Of a stretch of 34,643 nucleotides of DNA, positions 6,571 to 14,051 are shown one piece after another. The notes below the pieces were generated by a model that saw nothing but the letters and a program-made list of their open reading frames with translations, made no database searches and was not told where the DNA came from. Origin of the DNA: SIG299 sp051880375 (GTDB lineage Bacteria > Bacillota > Clostridia > Lachnospirales > Lachnospiraceae); assembly GCA_051880375.1 (NCBI GenBank), contig JBJENV010000007.1:1-34643 (forward strand), written 5' to 3'. How positions within the stretch are numbered: position 1 is the first letter of the stretch; the number at the start of each line of letters is the position of its first letter. A program made the position numbers and the translations under genes.

Positions 6571-6945
6571 ATGGAACAAGTTTCTATCAAGCCATGGGGC
6601 AATAGTCAAGGGATAAGAATTCCAAAGAGTATTCTTGAAAAGCTGAATATCGGAATTTCAGATGTACTGCAGATTGGAATTGAAAATGATGCTATCGTTT
6701 TAAAAAAGACCTTCAGGCATAAAACATTTGAGGAACGGGTGGCAGAGTATGATGGGGAAATCTCAATCTGCGATTTTGATTGGGGAGATCCTATTGGTAA
6801 GGATAAAACAACAGAGACTGCTATATGTGAGCAGGTAAAGCTTATCGATCCTTCTGTGCGCAGCTGTAACAGAGTAGACAGATTGCCATATGAAACTATC
6901 ATGAATGTATCAGATGCTGTGCAGGGAATTTTTGAATATGATTAA
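6571..6945 (+). CDS. Orphan MazE-like antitoxin with foreign C-terminal tail
   Basis: ATG 6571 lies 8 nt after GGAGG (6558-6562). Residues 1-78 are a SpoVT/AbrB-fold MazE antitoxin: VSIKPWGNSQGIRIPKSIL is the swapped-hairpin DNA-binding motif, and ISICDFDWGDPIGKD is the toxin-binding tail, normally near the C-terminus. Here the frame goes on for about 45 residues (TTETAICEQVKLIDPS...GIFEYD) not expected in MazE. No MazF toxin frame follows; instead there is a hairpin and a convergent MFS gene. The tail contains KLIDPSVRSCN, repeated in the sequence before the MerR gene. Most likely mazF was deleted and the antitoxin fused to unrelated sequence. Confidence 0.7.
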   Translation: MEQVSIKPWGNSQGIRIPKSILEKLNIGISDVLQIGIENDAIVLKKTFRHKTFEERVAEYDGEISICDFDWGDPIGKDKTTETAICEQVKLIDPSVRSCNRVDRLPYETIMNVSDAVQGIFEYD

Positions 6946-6965
6946 AATTGATAATTTATAGGAAT

Positions 6966-7021
6966 CATGGAAGGGCATCAGGCGCATAGTATCATCGAAT
7001 GCAGCCGAAGCCCTTTCCATG
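6966..7021. terminator. Long-loop inverted repeat between convergent genes
   Basis: CATGGAAGGGC (6966-6976) pairs with GCCCTTTCCATG (7010-7021, one bulge) across a 33-nt loop. It lies between the ends of the mazE-like gene (plus) and the MFS gene (minus), so it may be a weak bidirectional terminator. T runs are poor on both sides. Confidence 0.4.
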
Positions 7022-7046
7022 TTTATAGAAATAATCAGATTGCGAA

Positions 7047-8339
7047 TTAGTGTGTGGAACGTACGACAGTTCTCTTTAAAATCAGACTGAAACTTAGGCA
7101 TACGGCAACTCCGGCTATACCGAGAATGCCAAACAGCATGGCTGCACCTGAGCCTTTACCGGTTCCGAAGAGCAATACCGGAAGACTGGCAGCAGTCTGT
7201 TCTGCCATAAAAGGTTCTAACACCGTATCCACCAGAATACCGCCAAGGAAGAAACCAACCGGTATCGTAAAAAACTGTAGCGTGTTGCGGCAGGCATATA
7301 CTCTTCCCTGCATTTCCTGAGGTATCGTGCTTCGGAAAATGACATCCATGTTTGCATTCATGAAAGGAATGGATAACCAGCCAAGTACTGCGCCGATACA
7401 CCAAATGACCGGAGAGCTGCCGAAGGCAAGCATGAAATTTTCCGTACTCATGGACAGCAGAAGAGCAAGGCAAATTGCTTTCACACGGTTTTTCGGCGCC
7501 GGCATCACCGTTACAAACAGGCTTCCTGCCAAAGTTGCAAGTCCGACACACGTATTGACGCTTCCCAGTACCAGTTCACCGCCGTTTTCCCTGGATAACA
7601 GCATGGCAGGAAGCGCGGCGTCATAAGCAGAAGCAACCAGGTTGATACATGCCAGAAACAGAATCAGGTTGAGAATGAGCAGATTCTGCTTCAGCCAGAC
7701 AAGTCCCGCCTTGGCGGAGGAAAGCAGAGGCTCCTTTGATTGCTTGACGGATTGCTGTTCCGGAATGTGTATCCACAGACCTAAGGTACAAAAAGCGACA
7801 ACAAAGGTAATTAAATCGACCAGAATGACTGCGTCTATGCCTGCAAACGAAAAAACAGCTGTTGCAGCTATCGGAGTTAAAATGGAATTCAGCGACTGCG
7901 AAAAGGAACGCAGACCGCTTGTCTTCTGGTAATACTCCTTTGGTACCAGCAGGGTAGCCGCCACCTCGCTTGCCGGCTGTTGGACGGTATTCATCAGACC
8001 GCTTAATGCATTCAGAACATATAAATGCCATTCGCAAAGCAGGTCTGCCTTTAGCAGCACAAAGACGGTAACCGTACTGATTGCTGCGATAAAATCACAA
8101 AACAGCATCGTGCGCTTCTTATTCCACCGGTCACTTAAGGCGCCTGCAAAGATACTCATGATGACGTAGGGCGCATAGGAACAGACGGATAAAAGTGCGG
8201 TTTTGAGTGCAGAGCCGCTGCGAAGGTATAGCCACAGCACCAGTGCATAACCGGTCATACCGCTGCCAAGTGCAGAAAAAGCCTGCGTACTCCAAAGCAT
8301 CAGATAAGGTTTTAGTTGTTTATATTTATTTTTCATCAT
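7047..8339 (-). CDS. MFS drug/macrolide-type efflux transporter
   Basis: A 430-residue polytopic protein with about 12 hydrophobic segments. The start ATG 8339 (ATGATG) has GGAG 8 nt upstream. The N-terminal half reads MLWSTQAFSALGSGMTGYAL, followed by SIFAGALSDRWNKKRTMLFC, the MFS loop 2-3 signature (G-x-x-x-D-R-x-x-[KR]-[KR]). A second half with QEMQGRVYACRN matches the DHA3/Mef-like exporters of Firmicutes (proton-driven export of macrolides or other drugs). Substrate is not determined by sequence. The 5' leader has unusual structure and a leader peptide, and a MerR regulator stands on its 3' side, both consistent with inducible drug export. Confidence 0.85.
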   Translation of the reverse strand: MMKNKYKQLKPYLMLWSTQAFSALGSGMTGYALVLWLYLRSGSALKTALLSVCSYAPYVIMSIFAGALSDRWNKKRTMLFCDFIAAISTVTVFVLLKADLLCEWHLYVLNALSGLMNTVQQPASEVAATLLVPKEYYQKTSGLRSFSQSLNSILTPIAATAVFSFAGIDAVILVDLITFVVAFCTLGLWIHIPEQQSVKQSKEPLLSSAKAGLVWLKQNLLILNLILFLACINLVASAYDAALPAMLLSRENGGELVLGSVNTCVGLATLAGSLFVTVMPAPKNRVKAICLALLLSMSTENFMLAFGSSPVIWCIGAVLGWLSIPFMNANMDVIFRSTIPQEMQGRVYACRNTLQFFTIPVGFFLGGILVDTVLEPFMAEQTAASLPVLLFGTGKGSGAAMLFGILGIAGVAVCLSFSLILKRTVVRSTH

Positions 8340-8384
8340 TGACTTTGCTCCTTTGATTGTTCTTGTTGATCAAAACGCAAAGCC

Positions 8385-8431
8385 GAGGACTATAAATTCC
8401 TCCATGCGGCGTCCTCAGGCCTTGCATGGAG
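8385..8431 (-). promoter_or_regulatory. Candidate attenuator: two competing stems in the MFS leader
   Basis: On the transcript, CTCCATGC (8424-8431) pairs with GCATGGAG (8400-8407). The loop contains GAGGAC (8411-8416), which can instead pair with GTCCTC (8385-8390), so the stems exclude each other or form a pseudoknot. Further on, CTTTGC next to the second stem can pair with GCAAAG, which encloses the GGAG of the MFS gene. The 5' arm of the first stem is inside the leader peptide. This is the geometry of translation-dependent attenuation known for erm, cat and some efflux genes. Pairings were read by eye. Confidence 0.55.
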
Positions 8432-8453
8432 CGTAAGCAATGCACAAATGCAT
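8415..8453 (-). CDS. 12-residue leader peptide MHLCIAYAPCKA upstream of the MFS exporter
   Basis: ATG at 8453-8451 with GAGGT 7 nt upstream (8461-8465) opens a frame MHLCIAYAPCKA ending in TGA 8417-8415. It lies 76 nt before the exporter start and downstream of a TATAAT (8505-8510). Codons 8-10 form the 5' arm of the first attenuator stem, so a ribosome stalled here would open that stem. Too short for similarity; its role as a drug-sensing leader is inferred from context. Confidence 0.5.
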   Translation of the reverse strand: MHLCIAYAPCKA

Positions 8454-8504
8454 TTGAGATACCTCGCAATAAATTTATGCCTTTTCTTATAGAAAGGTAT
8501 TTTT

Positions 8505-8510
8505 ATTATA
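8505..8510 (-). promoter_or_regulatory. -10 element of the MFS promoter
   Basis: A perfect TATAAT on the minus strand about 50 bp before the leader peptide. Seventeen bp further upstream is only TAGCAC, a poor -35, so the promoter may need an activator. Confidence 0.4.
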
Positions 8511-8535
8511 ACATATTGTTTCTTATTGTGCTATC

Positions 8536-8611
8536 ATAATTGTTGTTTGAGAAAACCGCAGACTATTCCTTTGATGGTGAGGATCAGTCTTGGTATGTTT
8601 TTAAAAGGTAA
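8536..8611 (+). pseudogene. Deletion-fused remnant of a second MerR gene copy
   Basis: Bases 8536-8559 match 4829-4852, upstream of the intact MerR gene, at 22 of 24 positions. Bases from about 8560 then match the last codons of that gene: DYSFDGEDQSWYVFKR and stop (8561-8611) against DYSFGGEEPSWYVFKR. The whole promoter and about 500 codons between these two blocks are absent. This is a paralogous locus reduced by one internal deletion, located directly upstream of the divergent MFS gene. No function is expected. Confidence 0.75.
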
Positions 8612-8696
8612 AACGGCTACTTTTCTTTATTCTTTTGTGGCATACTACTTTTACAACAGGGTAAAGATAATACTTCCTCATCTGCATAAAATCTGC

Positions 8697-8702
8697 TATA
8701 AT
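8697..8702 (+). promoter_or_regulatory. Extended -10 of the degV promoter
   Basis: TATAAT at 8697-8702, 61 bp before the degV start. The best -35 at 17 bp is TTCCTC, which is weak. Confidence 0.4.
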
Positions 8703-8763
8703 AGAACAAAAACCTGTTTGTAATGCACGAAACACATGGATATAAAACGATATGGAGGAGCCT

Positions 8764-9609
8764 ATGGTAAGGATTTTGTCGGACAGTACCTGTGATTTGT
8801 CGCAGGAATTGATTAAAAAGTATCAGATTACGATTTTGCCTTTGCACATTCTGCTGGGCGATAAGGATGTAAGAGACGGCGTGGACATTGTGCCGGACGA
8901 AATTTATGAGTTGGCAGATGCCAATAACACAACGCCAAAGACGGCGGCACCGTCGCCGGAGGAAGCAGCAGAGGCAATAAAACCGTTACTGGAGGGCGGA
9001 AACGAAGTGATTTGCTTTTCTATTTCCGAGTCAATGTCCTCTTCCTTCAGCGTACTGAACATGGCAGGCAGCCTTTTGGACGCCGGAGACCGTGTATTTG
9101 CGTTTGACTCCGCAAATCTCTCGACCGGAATCGGATTGCTTGTGCTGGAAGCGGCGGGCATGGCGCAGGAAGGAAAATCCGCAAAGGAAATATTGGAGCG
9201 ATTGACTAAGCTGCGGCCGCTCGTGCGCAGCAGCTTTGTGGTGGACACGCTGACATATCTGCATCGGGGCGGACGCTGCAGCGGGCTTGCGGCACTGGCA
9301 GGCGGAATGTTAAAGCTGCATCCGAAGATTGTCGTGACAGACGGTAAGATGGAACCGACAAAGAAGTACCGCGGCAAGCTCAACCATGTGGTGCTTGATT
9401 ATGTAAAGGACATGGAAGAGGATTTAAAGAAGGCAAGGAAAGAGCGCGTGTTTATTACGCACTCCGGCTGCGACCAGAACATCATCGACAGCGTAAAGGA
9501 GTACCTGGAAAGCCTGAACCGCTTTGATGAAATTATCATTACCAGAGCAGGCGGCGTTATTTCCAGCCATTGCGGACCGGGAACGCTCGGCGTGTTGTTT
9601 ATAGCATAA
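8764..9609 (+). CDS. DegV family fatty-acid-binding protein
   Basis: The start is ATG 8764 (MVRILSDSTCDLSQELI). The upstream ATG 8752 overlaps the GGAGGAG that serves as its ribosome site. The 281-residue protein has the DegV two-domain layout: Rossmann-like N-terminal half with SDSTCDL and the ISESMSSSFS loop that binds the fatty-acid carboxylate, then FVVDTLTYLHRGGRCSG, and a C-terminal domain ending ISSHCGPGTLGVLFIA. Family members present fatty acids to the FakA kinase for phospholipid synthesis in Firmicutes. No fakA is visible here. A terminator follows immediately. Confidence 0.92.
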   Translation: MVRILSDSTCDLSQELIKKYQITILPLHILLGDKDVRDGVDIVPDEIYELADANNTTPKTAAPSPEEAAEAIKPLLEGGNEVICFSISESMSSSFSVLNMAGSLLDAGDRVFAFDSANLSTGIGLLVLEAAGMAQEGKSAKEILERLTKLRPLVRSSFVVDTLTYLHRGGRCSGLAALAGGMLKLHPKIVVTDGKMEPTKKYRGKLNHVVLDYVKDMEEDLKKARKERVFITHSGCDQNIIDSVKEYLESLNRFDEIIITRAGGVISSHCGPGTLGVLFIA

Positions 9610-9629
9610 GAAAAGGAGAATAAATCCTC

Positions 9630-9655
9630 TGCGCTCACAACGCAGAGCGCATTTT
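9630..9655 (+). terminator. Terminator after degV with an alternative stem and a UUCG hairpin
   Basis: TGCGCTC (9630-9636) pairs with GAGCGCA (9645-9651), followed by TTTT. The same bases allow CTCTGCG/CGCAGAG, shifted by a few bases. Directly after it, TTTTCC-TTCG-GAAAA (9652-9666) can form a tetraloop hairpin that would compete with the T run. Confidence 0.65.
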
Positions 9656-9680
9656 CCTTCGGAAAACTAGGAGGATTGAT

Positions 9681-9911
9681 ATGTGGAATCCGGCATCTTT
9701 AATGAAGCTTGTGGGAGCTAAAAACAAGTTTACGGAAAATCATCCGAGATTTGTTGCATTTTTGAAGGCTGCTTTTTCGGGTGGGGTAGAAGAAGACACT
9801 ATCATTGAAATTACGGTGACAAAGCCCGGACAGCCGCCGATGACTTCTAACCTTAAGGTACAGCCATCGGATCTGGAGTTACTTCAGGAGTTATCCGGTA
9901 TGGCCAAATAA
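9681..9911 (+). CDS. Small conserved-looking protein of unknown function
   Basis: A 76-residue frame with TAGGAGG 7 nt before ATG 9681. It starts MWNPASLMKLVGAKNKFTEN; the central VEEDTIIEITVTKPG is beta-like, and the C-terminal helix is SDLELLQELSGMAK. It has no signal peptide or membrane segment and no recognised domain. A similar small protein with this start seems common in Lachnospiraceae; this is from memory. It is followed 39 nt later by the DUF1622 gene and shares its direction. Confidence 0.6.
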   Translation: MWNPASLMKLVGAKNKFTENHPRFVAFLKAAFSGGVEEDTIIEITVTKPGQPPMTSNLKVQPSDLELLQELSGMAK

Positions 9912-9950
9912 GAGACAGAAATAAAAGCAGAAGAGAAAGGATTATGTAGC

Positions 9951-10352
9951 ATGGAACTGATTCACATGTTGGAAACCGTCATGGAATATCTGGTAGAAGT
10001 GGCGATTTTAATTTTTGAATTTATGGGCGTCGGCATTATTATTTTTTCCGGCTTGAAAGGCTTTTATCATTATGTACGACGTTCTCCTGAAATGAAAGTT
10101 TCTCTTGCACAGGGGCTTGCTATCGGTCTTGAATTTAAGCTTGGCAGTGAGATATTAAAAACCGTAATTGTGCGTGAGTGGACGGAAATTGTAACGGTTG
10201 CCGGAATTATCGCGCTCAGAGCGGCACTTACGTTCCTGATTCACTGGGAAATCAAGGAGGAGCATAAGGACAAGCTAGAGCATGAAAAAGAAGTTTATGA
10301 AGCCGAACTGCGAGAAAAGGAACTGCATGAACAGGGTGTAAGTAACAGGTAG
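9951..10352 (+). CDS. DUF1622 family membrane protein
   Basis: The 133-residue protein has three hydrophobic segments: about 10-35 (VEVAILIFEFMGVGIIIFSG), a middle stretch LAQGLAIGLEFKLGSEILKT, and about 83-102 (GIIALRAALTFLIHWEI). A long charged C-terminal helix rich in Glu, Lys and His follows. LEFKLGSEILKT and RAALTFLIHWEI are typical of DUF1622, a small integral membrane family with no assigned function. AAAGGA lies upstream of the start. Confidence 0.75.
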   Translation: MELIHMLETVMEYLVEVAILIFEFMGVGIIIFSGLKGFYHYVRRSPEMKVSLAQGLAIGLEFKLGSEILKTVIVREWTEIVTVAGIIALRAALTFLIHWEIKEEHKDKLEHEKEVYEAELREKELHEQGVSNR

Positions 10353-10432
10353 CCGTAAAAGAGAAAAAAAGTTTCCTGATGGTTGACTTTGTATCGAATT
10401 GTATCGCAAAAATCCATCGCATACTTTGCTTT

Positions 10433-10448
10433 TTCATATTATAATGAA
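10433..10448 (+). promoter_or_regulatory. Palindrome TTCAT-N6-ATGAA over a -10 element
   Basis: TTCAT (10433-10437) and ATGAA (10444-10448) form a dyad that covers a TATAAT at 10440-10445, 93 bp before the ABC ATPase start. Being centred on the -10, it is a plausible operator, perhaps for the XRE regulator at the end of the same operon. The -35 is poor. Confidence 0.4.
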
Positions 10449-10537
10449 GGTGAAACATGCAGAAACTTATGCGGAAGTTTACGCTGAAGTAAAAGCAGAA
10501 ACTGCATGGCAAGATATGTTGTGGGAGGAAGGATAAT

Positions 10538-11260
10538 ATGCTTACGATTCAGAATCTGACAAAGACCTACCGGGGAGGAAAGACAGCAGTTTCCGGCTTA
10601 AGCCTTGAAGTGGAAGCAGGAGATATTTACGCGTTTATCGGGCATAACGGTGCGGGAAAGACAACTACCATCAAGTGTATTGTCGGCATCCAGGACTTTG
10701 ACGAGGGAGAAATTACAGTCGACGGGATTTCCGTCAAAAAGGACCCGCTTCGGTGTAAGTCCATAATGGCGTATGTGCCGGATAACCCGGATTTATATGA
10801 GTATTTAACCGGTATTCAGTATTTAAACTGGATTGCGGATATTTTTCGGATTTCAAAGGAGGATAGAGAGAAACGAATTGCAAAGGAGGCAGCAGACTTT
10901 GAACTGACAGAGTCGCTCGGTGATTTGATTTCTTCGTATTCCCATGGAATGAAACAGAAGCTGGCATTGATTGGGGCGTTAATTCATCAGCCGAAGCTTC
11001 TGATTCTGGACGAGCCGTTTGTGGGTCTGGACCCGAAGGCAGCGTTTTTACTGAAAGAAAAAATGCACCGGATGTGTGAAGAGGGAGCTGCCATCTTCTT
11101 TTCCACGCACGTGCTGGATGTTGCGGAAAAGCTCTGCAACAAGGTTGCAATTTTAAAGGCCGGCAGGCTGGTTGTTTCGGGCACGACCGAGGAACTGACA
11201 AAGAATCATTCCCTGGAAGCCGTATTTATGGAGGTGGAAGGCGATGCTCAGACAAATTAA
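10538..11260 (+). CDS. ABC transporter ATP-binding protein
   Basis: The 240-residue ATPase has Walker A GHNGAGKTTT (about residue 38), the signature region as YSHGMKQKLALIGAL, a variant of LSGGQ common in ABC-2 exporters, Walker B LLILDEPFVGLD and the H-loop FFSTHVLDV. GGAGGAAGGA lies before ATG 10538. It energises the permease encoded by the next gene, whose start lies 17 nt inside this one. Possible cargo is an antibiotic, peptide or lipid; sequence does not tell. Confidence 0.95.
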   Translation: MLTIQNLTKTYRGGKTAVSGLSLEVEAGDIYAFIGHNGAGKTTTIKCIVGIQDFDEGEITVDGISVKKDPLRCKSIMAYVPDNPDLYEYLTGIQYLNWIADIFRISKEDREKRIAKEAADFELTESLGDLISSYSHGMKQKLALIGALIHQPKLLILDEPFVGLDPKAAFLLKEKMHRMCEEGAAIFFSTHVLDVAEKLCNKVAILKAGRLVVSGTTEELTKNHSLEAVFMEVEGDAQTN

Positions 11261-12824
11261 GCTTTTGACCTCAGTACAGCTTTGCAACCTGTTCGGAATC
11301 AATGAAATTCGTCATACAAAGGACAAAAAGAAAAAACAGAATGCACTGCTTATGGCGGTGACATGGGGAATTCTGCTCCTCATCTTTTTCGGTTATCTGA
11401 TTGCATTTTCTCTTGGATATGCGATGCTCGGAATGGCGGAACTGCTTCCGATGATGCTGTATACCGTGTCGAGTCTTATCATTCTGTTTTTTTCATTTTT
11501 TAAGGCAGGAAGCGTTATTTTTTCCCAGACGGCAGCAGAACCGTTGTTTGCGCTTCCGGTTTCGGAGTCAGCAATCGTAGCGAGCCGATTTCTTACGATG
11601 TATGTGACAGATGTGATATTCGGGATTGCGGTATTGCTTCCGGGAAGCATTGTTTACTGTATGTATGTGACACCCGGAGCTGCCTTCTTTGTTTCTACCG
11701 TGCTCGGGGTATTCCTGCTTCCGATATTGCCGTTAACAATCGCAACGATTCTCGGTGCGGGGATTACCGCACTGACAGCAAAACTGAAGCATAAATCCAT
11801 CTGGTCTGCGTTCCTTTCCATTGCATTTATTGTGGTGGTTCTTGCGGGAAGCATGAGCATCCCGGAGGAAATGCCGGAGCTTAATGAGGAGGCAATGGCA
11901 CAACTGGCAGACCTGGCTGCAGAGCAAATCGGAAGAACGTATCCGCCGGCAGCATGGTATGCCGAAGCTGTTTGCGGAGAGGTGGGCAGCCTTTTCCTGC
12001 TGTTTGCGGTTTCGGTGGTTCCGTTCGGAATTTTGCTGCTTGTTCTAAAAAAGTACTTTATGACAATCTGTATTGCCTTAAAGTCCGTTTCTGGACACAC
12101 AAGGTATGCGGGCGGCGGTCTGAAGGTGCGTTCGCTGACCGGTGCGCTGACCGCGAGAGAACTGCGTCGTTATTTCGCTTCCAGCGTATATGTTACCAAT
12201 ACGATGGTCGGTTATGTGATGATGGTCATTGCCTCTGTGGCAGTCTGCATTGCAGGAGTAGAAAAGGTGGAGGCCATGTTTGGTGTTTCCGGTGTACTAA
12301 AGGAAGCGTATCCCCTGCTGTTAGGTGTTCTGGTATCCATGGTGCCGATTACGTCATGTTCCGTTTCCATGGAAGGAAAGCAGTGGTGGCTGTTGCAGTC
12401 GCTGCCTTTACGCAGAAAAGATATTTACCGCAGTAAGATTTTGGTGAATCTGCTGGTGGCAGCTCCGTTTCTGATTGTCACTCTGATTGTCAGCGCTGTG
12501 GCACTCAGACCGTCAGCGGCAGAAGCGGCATGGCTGATTGCATTTCCTGTCGTATGTCTGCTGCTTACCAGTGTGACAGGGCTTGCCATCAATCTGGCGA
12601 TGCCGGTCATGAACTGGGAGAGTGAGGTGCGGGTGGTAAAACAGAGCGCTTCCACCTTCTGCGCGATGCTCAGTAGTCTGGCAGTTGTGATTTTGCCTGT
12701 AGCGGCACTCTTTTTGCTGCCACTGTACTGTAGAAGCTTTGCGCTGTGGCTGATTGCGGTTGCTTATTTGCTGCTTGCTTTCGGAGTATACATAAAAATC
12801 AGTAAGAAAGAAGGAGTCCTGTGA
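11244..12824 (+). CDS. ABC-2 type permease
   Basis: The 526-residue polytopic protein overlaps the ATPase gene by 17 nt, with GGAGGTGGAAGGCG before ATG 11244. It has a charged N-terminal region (HTKDKKKKQNALLMA), then about a dozen hydrophobic segments in two blocks separated by an acidic loop with EEMPELNEEAMAQLADLA (around residue 210). The overall form fits large single-chain ABC-2 permeases, exporters of the YtrC/bacteriocin type in Firmicutes. No second permease is present, so the transporter is probably two ATPases with one large or dimeric permease. Confidence 0.85.
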   Translation: MLRQIKLLTSVQLCNLFGINEIRHTKDKKKKQNALLMAVTWGILLLIFFGYLIAFSLGYAMLGMAELLPMMLYTVSSLIILFFSFFKAGSVIFSQTAAEPLFALPVSESAIVASRFLTMYVTDVIFGIAVLLPGSIVYCMYVTPGAAFFVSTVLGVFLLPILPLTIATILGAGITALTAKLKHKSIWSAFLSIAFIVVVLAGSMSIPEEMPELNEEAMAQLADLAAEQIGRTYPPAAWYAEAVCGEVGSLFLLFAVSVVPFGILLLVLKKYFMTICIALKSVSGHTRYAGGGLKVRSLTGALTARELRRYFASSVYVTNTMVGYVMMVIASVAVCIAGVEKVEAMFGVSGVLKEAYPLLLGVLVSMVPITSCSVSMEGKQWWLLQSLPLRRKDIYRSKILVNLLVAAPFLIVTLIVSAVALRPSAAEAAWLIAFPVVCLLLTSVTGLAINLAMPVMNWESEVRVVKQSASTFCAMLSSLAVVILPVAALFLLPLYCRSFALWLIAVAYLLLAFGVYIKISKKEGVL

Positions 12825-13933
12825 ATTCGCTGAACATAGCGGAAAACTTAATACGTCTGCGCAGAGAAAAGGGAATCACGCAGGAGGAACTGGCAGGAAG
12901 GCTTGGTGTAACAAAAGCGTCGGTTTCTAAGTGGGAAACAAAGCAGAGCATGCCGGACATTGTTTTGCTTCCGCTGATTGCGTCTTTTTATGATGTGACG
13001 GTTGACGAATTGCTCGGATATGAACCGCAGCTTGACAAAAAACAGATTCAGAAGCTGTACTTAGAACTTGCGACGGAATTTGCCGAAAAACCGTTTGAAC
13101 AGGTCATGCATCGGTGCAGGGAACTGGTAAGAAACTATTATTCCTGTTATCCTTTTCTGATACAGATGTGTGTGTTGTGGCTCAATCACTTTATGCTTGC
13201 AAAAGAAAAAGAACTTCAGCAGGAAATTTTAGAGGAAACGCTGCAAGTCTGCGAGCATATTCTGTCCGGCTGCAAGGATATCGGCATCTGTAAAGAGACG
13301 GTTTTTCTAAAGGCAACGATAGAACTTCAGCTTGGCAAGGCAGAAGAAACGATTGTGACATTAGAAGAGATGTTAAATCCGTATTATATGGACGGGCAGG
13401 GAGATGCCGTTTTGATACAGGCTTACCAGATGACTGGGAAGCATCGGCAGGCAGACAGCTATACGCAGATTAGCATGTTCCTGCATCTGCTTGTTCTGCT
13501 GGGGGATGCCACGCAGTTTTTACAGCTTCATGCAGGAGAGCCGGAGGTCTGCGATGAGACCATCCGAAGAATCGATTCGCTGATTGAGTGCTGGAGGTTT
13601 CAGGAGCTTCATCCGAATTCCGTCTCATTGTATCATTATTCGGCGGCGCTGGTCTACTGTACGCAGCAAAGAATCGAAGCAGCAATGGAGCATCTGAAAC
13701 AGTTTGTGTTTCTGGTTCGCCGCATGGCAAGAAACGGTATGACGCTTCACGGAGATGACTATTTTTCTCTGATTTCCGAATGGTTTGAAAATCAGGACCT
13801 CGGAGGGCAGATGGTGCGTGACAAGAAGTTTATTCTGGAAAGCGCTTCGTCGGCACTGGAGCATCCGGCGTTTGCGGTGCTGAAAGAAGAGGAAGAATTT
13901 ACCCGGTTAAAGCAGTTGTTGACAGAACAATAA
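12821..13933 (+). CDS. XRE-family regulator with helical C-terminal domain
   Basis: GTG 12821 overlaps the permease stop (GTGA) after an AAGGAG. Residues 1-68 are a Cro/CI helix-turn-helix: NLIRLRREKGITQEELAGRL, VTKASVSKWETKQSMPD, VDELLGYEP. The remaining 300 residues are alpha-helical, probably TPR-like repeats (LQLGKAEETIVTLEEML, a ligand- or peptide-sensing arrangement seen in many Firmicute XRE regulators). Position as third gene of the ABC operon suggests it controls its own operon; the palindrome at 10433-10448 is a candidate site. A terminator follows. Confidence 0.88.
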   Translation: MNSLNIAENLIRLRREKGITQEELAGRLGVTKASVSKWETKQSMPDIVLLPLIASFYDVTVDELLGYEPQLDKKQIQKLYLELATEFAEKPFEQVMHRCRELVRNYYSCYPFLIQMCVLWLNHFMLAKEKELQQEILEETLQVCEHILSGCKDIGICKETVFLKATIELQLGKAEETIVTLEEMLNPYYMDGQGDAVLIQAYQMTGKHRQADSYTQISMFLHLLVLLGDATQFLQLHAGEPEVCDETIRRIDSLIECWRFQELHPNSVSLYHYSAALVYCTQQRIEAAMEHLKQFVFLVRRMARNGMTLHGDDYFSLISEWFENQDLGGQMVRDKKFILESASSALEHPAFAVLKEEEEFTRLKQLLTEQ

Positions 13934-13961
13934 TAGAAGAGGCTGTAAAAACAGTCCAAAT

Positions 13962-14002
13962 AAAGAAGCTCAGGTCACGACTTTATGATCTGAGCTTCTT
14001 TT
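13962..14002 (+). terminator. Strong Rho-independent terminator of the ABC operon
   Basis: AAAGAAGCTCAG pairs perfectly with CTGAGCTTCTTT, 12 bp with a 17-nt loop, followed by TT. Being symmetric with A and T flanks, it can also terminate minus-strand transcripts of the fucosidase gene. Confidence 0.9.
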
Positions 14003-14051
14003 GCGCTGCAATGCCTGTCATTCGCTATCAGGTTAGTCATATCAAAGAGGG

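Noticed and set aside
8526..8723. Plus-strand frame of 65 residues between the MFS gene and degV
   Set aside because: It runs across the MerR remnant in a wrong frame and has no ribosome site.
11654..12100. Minus-strand frame of 148 residues inside the ABC permease gene
   Set aside because: Antisense shadow of a well-supported membrane protein gene.
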